Below, piece after piece: positions 1 to 6,180 of a stretch of DNA of 11,852 nt. Under the pieces are notes generated by a model, which had not been told where the DNA came from, ran no database searches, and saw only the letters and a list, made by a program, of their open reading frames with translations. This DNA comes from an uncultured Saprospiraceae bacterium (lineage in GTDB: Bacteria > Bacteroidota > Bacteroidia > Chitinophagales > Saprospiraceae). The position numbers were made by a program, and so were the translations under genes. The stretch's first letter is position 1, and every line of letters starts with the position of its first letter. The stretch lies in NCBI GenBank assembly GCA_937864255.1, contig CALMIT010000011.1:1-11852 (forward strand), written 5' to 3'.

Positions 1-1
1 T

Positions 2-214
2 GTGATGGCGACGGGTTTTTTTGAGGACTACAAACTTTGCCGGATTTTACACACCGAAGACGACGGTATTACGTATGCAATTCAATACTTTTGTAAAGAT
101 TTGGATACTTTTGAGAAATACCGAACGGAGTACGCGCCAAAACTACAAGCCGCACATACCGAACGCTATCAGGGACAATATGTAGCCTTTCGGACTTTAA
201 TGGAGATACTTTGA
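2..214 (+). CDS. DUF4286 family protein, 5'-truncated
   Basis: This is the C-terminal part (about 70 residues) of a small cytoplasmic DUF4286 protein; the family has no established function that I know of. What is seen is the family's typical core, ATGFFEDYKLCRIL, then a TYAIQYF strand, a KLQAAHTERY segment and the conserved ending YVAFRTLMEIL. Complete members are roughly 100 residues, so about 30 N-terminal residues lie left of the window. The GTG and ATG codons at 2-7 are read as internal residues (the family has a VMATG-like stretch here), not as starts. The fold is probably a ferredoxin-like alpha/beta domain, which is an inference from the strand pattern. The stop is 30 bases before the lipoprotein gene ATG on the same strand, so the two may be co-transcribed. 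Confidence 0.85.
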   Translation: MMATGFFEDYKLCRILHTEDDGITYAIQYFCKDLDTFEKYRTEYAPKLQAAHTERYQGQYVAFRTLMEIL

Positions 215-244
215 TTTCTTTTTTCAAAGAAGCGCTAATTGCTT

Positions 245-691
245 ATGAAAAGCACCTTATTTTTCATCGTTTTCACTTTTTTTGCCTGTCAAACAAAACC
301 AGAAATGCATCCCGACCAAATCAGACAAAAAGCAATAGAAGAAATCAGGCAGACCGATCTGGAATTTTCTGCCCGCGCTTTCGAAGTCGGCATTCCCAGA
401 GCCTTTCTCGAATATGCCGCCGAGGAAGTCATTTTGGTAAGAAACGAAAAAGCAATAAGGGGCAAACACGAGATGGAAGCCTATTTTAAGGCGCGCAACC
501 TGCCCGGCGCGCAACTAACCTGGGTGCCCGAAAAAATAGATGCTGCCCTGTCGGGTGAAATGGGTTATTCTTTAGGCACTTATGTTTTTTCAATGACCGA
601 TAGCACCGGCGAGGTGCAAAAAGCCGAAGGTGTCTATCGCACTTTCTGGAAAAAACAAAAAGACGGCGCCTGGAAATTTGTGCTGGACTAA
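245..691 (+). CDS. SnoaL/DUF4440-like (NTF2 fold) lipoprotein
   Basis: This is a 148-residue predicted lipoprotein with an NTF2-like domain. The start chosen is ATG 245; an in-frame TTG at 239 would add only two residues. Residues 1-14 form a short hydrophobic signal peptide, and the sequence FFAC puts a lipidation cysteine at about residue 15. The residues after it (QTKPE) lack the acidic surface-export signal described in some Bacteroidota, so a periplasm-facing location is more likely (inference). The mature part has the DUF4440/SnoaL-like pattern: an N-terminal helix with TDLEFSARAFEVG, then AFLEYAAEEV, an I-RGK turn, and C-terminal strands GYSLGTYVFS and YRTFWKKQKDGAWKFVLD. The fold binds small hydrophobic molecules or acts enzymatically in different members, so the function cannot be assigned. 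It ends 6 bases from the stop of the convergent peptidase gene. Confidence 0.85.
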   Translation: MKSTLFFIVFTFFACQTKPEMHPDQIRQKAIEEIRQTDLEFSARAFEVGIPRAFLEYAAEEVILVRNEKAIRGKHEMEAYFKARNLPGAQLTWVPEKIDAALSGEMGYSLGTYVFSMTDSTGEVQKAEGVYRTFWKKQKDGAWKFVLD

Positions 692-719
692 AACGAATTA
701 CCGTTTTATTATTTTTTCT
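689..719 (+). terminator. Weak hairpin plus T-rich tail at the convergent junction
   Basis: A perfect 7-base inverted repeat, TAAAACG (689-695) and CGTTTTA (702-708), encloses a 6-base loop. On the plus strand it is followed by the T-rich TTATTTTTTC. It overlaps the TAA stop of the lipoprotein gene, and the loop holds most of the stop of the opposing peptidase gene. The stem has only two G-C pairs, so it would be a weak intrinsic terminator. On the minus strand there is no T tract after it. The repeat is seen; the terminator function is inferred. Confidence 0.35.
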
Positions 720-3700
720 ACTACCGACCCGCCATCTGTTTTCACTTTCAAAAAATATAAGCCGGCAGGCTGGTCTTTTAATTCGAAAGAAATAATCTGC
801 CTTCCTGCCCGAAGCTGAAACGATTCTCTGCGCAACAGTTTTCCATCCACATTCGCACAAAGAATCTCGACTTTTTGTTGGTACTTCGAATCAAACTTCA
901 ACTGCACATAATCACGGGCCGGATTCGGGAAAATAGTAACGCTGGAGCCGTCAACGTCCAGGTTTTGTACTCCGACAAATTCTTTGGAATCCACCAGCGT
1001 ACCTTTATCGGGCGCCAGAGTGCAAACTTCGTCGCCCGTATTCGTCCGGACGCAGACTTCGCCATTGTAATTAAATAAATCCATGATTTCAAAATCATCC
1101 ACAAACCAGCCAAAGCCGCCTTGTTTGCTGCCGAGTTTTTGTGCGAAGCCCGAAAATTCTATCGTGTCCCGCGTGCCGAATCTAAACCTGAAACTTACAT
1201 CTTTTCCTTTCCAGACGCTCAGGTCTGCATAAGAATCAACAAACCCGTTGCTGCTCCCCGAAAAGCCAAATAATTTAGGAATATTAAAAGCCTTGTAGGT
1301 CATTAAACCCGTGTACTTATTTCTGAAAAGTTCGGTGTCCAGGTTTTTCCACTGCCGCAAATCTTCCGACACTTCTACCACGCCCCCGTGCTGCCCCGGA
1401 AAACTCTGATAATTATGATAAAAACGCAGCACCGGCTGTGTCCCTGTAATGCTAATCGGCTCTGACAATTGCAAAACCTGGCGGGTCTCTTTCGGGTGAT
1501 CGTCCACATGCCATGACCAGGTGTCGTTGTGTGCCTGCTCATTCGATAAAGCCCAGATATTGGAGCTGATATCCTGCTCGCTTTGTATTTGTACCTCCCA
1601 TTTTATCTCGGTAGCCGGACTGTTGTCGGGTACTCTGTCGAGGTATATTTTTTTACTGTACTTATCTGTACGGCTCCGGGCTTTGTATGTCAAAGTTATT
1701 TCTTTACCCGTGGGCATGTCGCCGATTTCAAAAGTTACCAAACCCGGCAGGTTTGTATTTACAACCACCTGATTCGGATTGATCCCGGCCGCGCCGGTCA
1801 ATTCCAAAAAAGTTAATCCATCCGGTAATTCATCGGTGACGACTACACTTCCGGCAGTTTCGTCCTTATGATTGATTACTTTGATTGAAAAAATAATTTC
1901 ATCACCCGCCTGTATGAAAGGCGTTGCCGTTTTGGCAATTTTTAATTCTTTAATACAGGTGGGGAGCGTTTCATAACTTTCCTTGCCGTCGCCCGCATTG
2001 TCCGTATCGCCCTGCTCGGCAAAATACCCCAAGCCCCGCCGTGCAAAAACCTGCCAAATCAGACATTGGTTTTCGCCATTGTACAAAGCTCTGTCAGCCG
2101 CCAGTATCGCATCGCGCCCGTCCACAAAGCCCGGACTGCAAGACTGCATTTTCATACCATCCATGACCAATTGTATTGCCCTGTTATTACCGCCCGTTCC
2201 GTGATACACATCTTCGTCAAATCCGTATTTTTCTATCAAAGCCCAATACAAATCCCACAACATACTACACCAAACCGACCCCAGCCCGTGTGGGATAGTG
2301 AGCTGTGAAATGTCGTTGTAAGTAAGCGGATTTACATTCATGTCGGTAGAATAAGGATAAGTGCGATTGCCTTTGCCGCGTATGTTGTCGCGAAGAGAAT
2401 AAGTAGCTATGCCTCGCCTGTCGCTGCCCGTATCTCCCGGCTTTGCAAATAATGACAGCGTAAAAAAATCGCTCCACCCTTCTCCCATCTGCTCTTCATT
2501 ATCCAAGCAACTCGTTGTGCCGGGGCCGCCCGTGAGCCGGTGCGAAATACCGTGTCCATATTCATGAGCAATAACGCCATTATCAAAATCTCCGTCCAGC
2601 CTTTCCGGACCATCCAACGGCGGCTGTGTGACGACCGCGCTTACAGCGCCTTGCGACAAATATTGGCGTATCAGGGCGCAATCTCCCGAACTGATAGAAA
2701 TGGTTGGAATATTCGGATTTGGAATTTCAGGACGACCGCCCATATCTATTGTGCTATTGTCAAAATTGCCGACGATGACAGCCAATGCGCCGGATTGTTC
2801 CGCTACCACGGTTTTTTGTTCATAATAACAACCTCCCCGATCCACGAGTACAATCTTGCCGCGTAGTTGTGAATTATTAATAGCCATCTCGCAGCCGTCG
2901 GTATCCGAAGGATCAAAAAAATCATCCCTGGCTTCCACTATCTCCGCACGAATCGGATTGTTTTCACTCACGGGCGGCCCATATTGTGCCGTACCGCAAC
3001 CATAAAATCCGGCAATCTGCGAGGGAGCGGTTATTTCCAGCAAACGGGCGCTTCCTATACCATTTCTATCCCAAAGATACATTTGCATAATGCCGGTACT
3101 GCCGTCGGGCAGTGCCGTGAAATTTGCATTATTTGTACCGTCGCCGTCCTGTGCCTGCGCGATTACATAGTCGCCGCCCCAGCCGCCATTTCCATAATTG
3201 TTAAATTGAAAACTGCCCGCCGGCTCGTCAAAACCATACTGATAAGCCACGTCGTGCATTACATTCGACAGGTAAAAAAGATTGGTTACCGCGGCGTTGC
3301 GCATTTGAACGGGTTCAAAATCCGGATCATACGGAAAGTCAAAAACCAGTCCCGCGCCGCCGTCCGGCTCATCGCCCACAGAAGCGCCGCGATTTTGGGA
3401 GTCCTGAAAAGCGTGCGCATTATTACCGCGTGTGATGGTGTATTCCGGTCCCATCACGCCGTCCGTATCGTGCCAGCCGAAAGGCGAGGCTTCCGCATCG
3501 GCCGGATTTTCGACCAGGCTTCTTGCGCCGTGCAAAGGGCTTTCCACGGGCAAAGCGAAAACACGGTAAGTGCCTTCCATCGCCGTAACGTCCGCAGCAT
3601 TTTCTGCCTCAAAAAATCTGTTTTCCTTACCACATTTTTCATGATCATGAGAGGCAAAATGAGCGCGCAGATTTTCATGATTGCAATAAACTGTGTGGTT

Positions 3701-4318
3701 GTTTTTGCTAAAAAATTCGCCTGTTAGCGCGTCTATATTGACGCTCCAGTAGTCCGCATTTTCTATCCTGTCTATAAGCAAATTCCAAACCAGGCGAAGT
3801 CCTTCGGGACTTTTTTCGTACATCAGGCGTACAGGAATATCGTTTTCGGCAATGTTGCTTTTTTCATAAACCAGCACATTTCCGTCTTTTTTACTTTTAA
3901 AAACGGCAGGCTTTGCAGCCGTGAGGCCGAAGTGTCTGGCGGCAGCCATCAAAGCCGCTTCCGCACTGACGAGCGGCGCGCCCGCATTTACTTTTTGGGT
4001 GATATGATTTTCCAGGCGGTTGCCTGTGTGCAGTACGGCGCCGTCTTTGGCAATGTTTAAATTCAAAATGGCATTTTTGATTTCAATGCCTTTATAACGC
4101 TGGTGAAAATACAAATGCGTGACTCCGTTGTGCCGGCTTTCATAACGGTCGGCGAGATATAAATCGGCAATATCGTCGCTTTGCAAATTCCACTTTTCCA
4201 AATTTGCCAAAATGTGTTGTCGGGCTATTTGTTCGATTGGATCATGCTGAGCAAAGCCCGGTACGAAATTCAAAAAAGAAAGGCTGAGAAAAAGCGTGAG
4301 GCGTGTAACTATGTTCAT
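698..4318 (-). CDS. T9SS-exported M36 (fungalysin-type) zinc metallopeptidase with PA, DUF11 and jelly-roll modules
   Basis: This is a secreted endopeptidase of about 1206 residues. The start chosen is ATG 4318, which gives a clean signal peptide (MNIVTRLTLF to about FAQ, residues 1-23); an upstream TTG at 4345 would add nine residues before it and is less likely. In order: an FTP-type inhibitory propeptide (about 25-190, with YFHQRYKGIEIKNA); the M36 catalytic domain, with zinc motif HEYGH at 585-589 followed by GISHRLTGG, and the third ligand Glu613 in GEGWSDF; a PA domain inserted before the active site (about 441-565, with GKIVLVDRGGCYYEQK); a DUF11-like beta domain (about 787-890); a jelly-roll/MAM-like domain (about 905-1075, ending GWFVDDFEIMDL); and a Por secretion-tail domain (about 1125-1206, starting VTIFPNPARDYVQLKF and ending VEKIIKR). 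The tail should direct export through the type IX system with likely cell-surface attachment. All catalytic residues are present and the frame is unbroken. Substrate is unknown; nutrient protein degradation is the usual guess. Confidence 0.93.
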   Translation of the reverse strand: MNIVTRLTLFLSLSFLNFVPGFAQHDPIEQIARQHILANLEKWNLQSDDIADLYLADRYESRHNGVTHLYFHQRYKGIEIKNAILNLNIAKDGAVLHTGNRLENHITQKVNAGAPLVSAEAALMAAARHFGLTAAKPAVFKSKKDGNVLVYEKSNIAENDIPVRLMYEKSPEGLRLVWNLLIDRIENADYWSVNIDALTGEFFSKNNHTVYCNHENLRAHFASHDHEKCGKENRFFEAENAADVTAMEGTYRVFALPVESPLHGARSLVENPADAEASPFGWHDTDGVMGPEYTITRGNNAHAFQDSQNRGASVGDEPDGGAGLVFDFPYDPDFEPVQMRNAAVTNLFYLSNVMHDVAYQYGFDEPAGSFQFNNYGNGGWGGDYVIAQAQDGDGTNNANFTALPDGSTGIMQMYLWDRNGIGSARLLEITAPSQIAGFYGCGTAQYGPPVSENNPIRAEIVEARDDFFDPSDTDGCEMAINNSQLRGKIVLVDRGGCYYEQKTVVAEQSGALAVIVGNFDNSTIDMGGRPEIPNPNIPTISISSGDCALIRQYLSQGAVSAVVTQPPLDGPERLDGDFDNGVIAHEYGHGISHRLTGGPGTTSCLDNEEQMGEGWSDFFTLSLFAKPGDTGSDRRGIATYSLRDNIRGKGNRTYPYSTDMNVNPLTYNDISQLTIPHGLGSVWCSMLWDLYWALIEKYGFDEDVYHGTGGNNRAIQLVMDGMKMQSCSPGFVDGRDAILAADRALYNGENQCLIWQVFARRGLGYFAEQGDTDNAGDGKESYETLPTCIKELKIAKTATPFIQAGDEIIFSIKVINHKDETAGSVVVTDELPDGLTFLELTGAAGINPNQVVVNTNLPGLVTFEIGDMPTGKEITLTYKARSRTDKYSKKIYLDRVPDNSPATEIKWEVQIQSEQDISSNIWALSNEQAHNDTWSWHVDDHPKETRQVLQLSEPISITGTQPVLRFYHNYQSFPGQHGGVVEVSEDLRQWKNLDTELFRNKYTGLMTYKAFNIPKLFGFSGSSNGFVDSYADLSVWKGKDVSFRFRFGTRDTIEFSGFAQKLGSKQGGFGWFVDDFEIMDLFNYNGEVCVRTNTGDEVCTLAPDKGTLVDSKEFVGVQNLDVDGSSVTIFPNPARDYVQLKFDSKYQQKVEILCANVDGKLLRRESFQLRAGRQIISFELKDQPAGLYFLKVKTDGGSVVEKIIKR

Positions 4319-4417
4319 GTTTTGCAACCGGTTTAAATAAAACAATGAGATTATAAATATTCTTGCGCAGTATGGCTAAAGCAAAATTGTCGGAGACGGA
4401 TGCTGTGTTTGAGGTGT

Positions 4418-4425
4418 CAAATATA
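4418..4425 (-). promoter_or_regulatory. Candidate -7 promoter element for the M36 peptidase
   Basis: On the minus strand these bases read TATATTTG, an exact match to the Bacteroidota -7 consensus TAnnTTTG. It lies about 95 bases upstream of the chosen ATG, so the transcript would have a leader of roughly 90 bases. I do not see a good -33 TTG at the usual spacing, so this is a moderate candidate. The rest of 4319-4507 shows no other clear site. Confidence 0.4.
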
Positions 4426-4507
4426 AATCATTATTAATGCCATGTTTTGCTCCGGGCAGGTTTTTTGAAAGACATATTTACAAAAAACGAGAAAAAGAGA
4501 CTCGTAT

Positions 4508-4540
4508 AAAAAACTTTGGGCGACTGTGCAGCCGCCCAAA
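4508..4540 (-). terminator. Strong Rho-independent terminator downstream of ugd
   Basis: An 8-base perfect stem, TTTGGGCG (4515-4522) with CGCCCAAA (4533-4540), is extended inward by CTG/CAG after one mismatch. On the minus strand it is followed at one base by six T residues (4508-4513). This is a textbook intrinsic terminator, 42 bases past the ugd stop. It lies between ugd and the peptidase gene, so the two minus-strand genes should be separate transcription units. Confidence 0.88.
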
Positions 4541-4581
4541 ATTGTCTGATCGAAGTATCTAAAATATTTAAACCGCGCAGA

Positions 4582-5913
4582 TCAGGCCTCTTTCATTTTC
4601 GGAACTACCTGCCCGCGGCCGATGCTTTCATAATAAAATCCGGCTTCTTCTATCATGTCAAGATCGTACAAATTACGCCCGTCAAAAATAACGGGCTGCT
4701 TCAACAACTCCCGCATCACTTTAAAACTCGGCGTGCGAAAAACGCTCCACTCCGTAACAATAGCCAGCAAATCCGCACCTATGAGCGCCTCGTACTGATC
4801 GCTGGTAAGTTGGATTTTATCGCCGTAGATTTTTCGCACATTTTCCATTGCCTCCGGGTCAAATGCTCTTACCTGCGCGCCGGCATTCAGCAAATCATCA
4901 ATAATGTAAAGCGCCGGCGCCTCGCGGATGTCGTCGGTGTTGGGCTTGAAAGCCAACCCCCAGATGGCTATTGTTTTTCCCACCAGGTTGCCTTCGAAGT
5001 GCACGTTTATTTTTTCAAAAAGGATGTGTTTTTGAATGGCATTTACAGACATCACGGATTTCAAAATTTTGAAATCGTAGGTGTGATCTTCCGCCGTTTT
5101 GGCCAAAGCCTGCACATCTTTCGGAAAACAACTGCCTCCGTAACCCACCCCGGGAAACAAAAATCTTTTGCCGATGCGGCTGTCGCTGCCCATACCCATA
5201 CGCACCATGTCCACATTAGCGCCCACTTTTTCGCAGAGATTAGCTATTTCATTCATGAAAGAAATGCGGGTGGCGAGGTAAGAATTTGCTGCATATTTGG
5301 TCATTTCAGCCGAACGCTCGTCCATAAAAATGATTGGATTGCCCTGCCGTACAAAAGGCTCATAAAGTTGTTTCATATACTTGCGCGCTTTCTCGGAACT
5401 GGCGCCTACCACTACGCGATCGGGCTTCATGAAGTCATCCACCGCCACGCCTTCGCGCAAAAATTCGGGATTGGAAACTACGTCAAAAAGTGACTCGTCA
5501 AGTTGTGAAGCAAGCCGGGCGTGTACTTTTTCGGAAGTGCCGACCGGCACGGTGCTTTTATCTATAATGACTTTATAATCGGTGATGATGCTCCCAAGCT
5601 GATCGGCTACTCCGAGTATGTAAGACAAATCGGCGGAGCCGTCTTCTCCGGGTGGCGTAGGCAGTGCCAGAAATATAATGGAAGCCTGATCCACCGCGTC
5701 TTTCAAATTGGTCGTAAATTGAAGCCTGCCCTGGCGCGTATTTCTTTCAAATAAAACGTCAAGTCCGGGTTCATAAATAGGCACTTCGCCATTGCGCATG
5801 CGCTCCACCTTTTTTTCGTCAATATCCACGCAGATAACATTATTGCCCGTTTCGGCAAAACAGGTGCCTGTTACCAGCCCCACATATCCGGTTCCTACAA
5901 CAGCTATATTCAT
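4582..5913 (-). CDS. ugd: UDP-glucose 6-dehydrogenase
   Basis: A 443-residue cytoplasmic enzyme of the UDP-glucose/GDP-mannose dehydrogenase family. It oxidises UDP-glucose to UDP-glucuronate with two NAD+. The length is normal for bacterial Ugd/TuaD. The N-terminal Rossmann domain starts at residue 1 with the nucleotide motif GTGYVG (7-12), and the acidic residues in VDIDEKK follow the second strand as expected for NAD binding. The catalytic cysteine is Cys262 in GYGGSCFPKD. The C-terminal UDP-binding domain includes the conserved IWGLAFKPNTDDIREAP segment and ends with the FDGRNLYD motif. The ATG at 5913 gives the family's exact N-terminus, so the start is secure. UDP-glucuronate feeds capsule, exopolysaccharide or LPS sugars, but no glycosyltransferase or other polysaccharide gene is next to it here, so the pathway cannot be specified. 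It appears monocistronic, with its own promoter candidate and a strong terminator. Confidence 0.96.
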   Translation of the reverse strand: MNIAVVGTGYVGLVTGTCFAETGNNVICVDIDEKKVERMRNGEVPIYEPGLDVLFERNTRQGRLQFTTNLKDAVDQASIIFLALPTPPGEDGSADLSYILGVADQLGSIITDYKVIIDKSTVPVGTSEKVHARLASQLDESLFDVVSNPEFLREGVAVDDFMKPDRVVVGASSEKARKYMKQLYEPFVRQGNPIIFMDERSAEMTKYAANSYLATRISFMNEIANLCEKVGANVDMVRMGMGSDSRIGKRFLFPGVGYGGSCFPKDVQALAKTAEDHTYDFKILKSVMSVNAIQKHILFEKINVHFEGNLVGKTIAIWGLAFKPNTDDIREAPALYIIDDLLNAGAQVRAFDPEAMENVRKIYGDKIQLTSDQYEALIGADLLAIVTEWSVFRTPSFKVMRELLKQPVIFDGRNLYDLDMIEEAGFYYESIGRGQVVPKMKEA

Positions 5914-5947
5914 ATCGTATTTTTATTTTGTGTGCAAAAAAGAGGCG

Positions 5948-5955
5948 CAAAGGTA
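5948..5955 (-). promoter_or_regulatory. Candidate -7 promoter element for ugd
   Basis: The minus strand reads TACCTTTG followed by CGCC, an exact fit to the Bacteroidota TAnnTTTG element. The distance to the ugd ATG (about 34 bases) would give a short leader. No convincing -33 TTG is seen upstream. The element is one arm of an inverted repeat (see next entry). Confidence 0.55.
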
Positions 5956-5968
5956 AAAGAATACCTTT
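5949..5968. repeat. Inverted repeat overlapping the ugd -7 element
   Basis: AAAGGTA (5949-5955) and TACCTTT (5962-5968) form a perfect 7-base inverted repeat with a 6-base spacer. The left arm is the ugd -7 element read on the minus strand. The right arm gives TACCTTTTG on the plus strand, close to a -7 element facing the patatin gene. It could be an operator, a bidirectional promoter or chance in an A/T-rich region. Confidence 0.4.
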
Positions 5969-6180
5969 TGAAAAGAAACGAGCATTTTTACGAAAGCGCC
6001 GGAAAAATGTGCCGGACAGGTAGAAAACAAACCCATATTTTTTAAACGGCTAATGACAAAAACAATGCTAAATACTTTTTAAAGGGTTCCGAACCAGACT
6101 GTTGCCACTTTTGGGAAGTTTTCTTTTGAAAAATTTTTTAAATTCATTGAAAAATCGGCTGAACGAAAATAACGCCATAG
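5956..6180. other. Divergent intergenic region between ugd and the patatin gene
   Basis: This A/T-rich stretch contains no credible reading frame. It must hold the promoter of the patatin gene, but I find no exact TAnnTTTG on the plus strand. The nearest candidates each have one mismatch: TTCTTTTG at 6121-6128, with a TTG at 6102-6104 sixteen bases upstream, and TACTTTTT at 6073-6080. A short GCCGGA direct repeat occurs near 5997-6015 and looks incidental. There is no Shine-Dalgarno sequence before the ATG at 6181. Confidence 0.4.

Noticed and set aside
2984..3727. Plus-strand open frame of 247 codons opposite the M36 peptidase gene
   Set aside because: It lies fully within a well supported conserved coding region on the other strand, shows no recognisable domain, and has an Ile/Arg/His-rich composition typical of an antisense shadow frame.
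4319..4345. N-terminal extension of the M36 peptidase from a TTG codon
   Set aside because: The extension would put nine residues before a well formed signal peptide that begins at the ATG at 4318, and it uses a rarer start codon.
4516..5493. Plus-strand open frame of 325 codons opposite ugd
   Set aside because: It is antisense to an unambiguous UDP-glucose dehydrogenase, starts inside the ugd terminator hairpin and has no family-like motif.
5997..6015. Short GCCGGA direct repeat in the divergent intergenic region
   Set aside because: Two copies of a 6-base sequence are expected by chance, and neither is placed sensibly against a promoter element.
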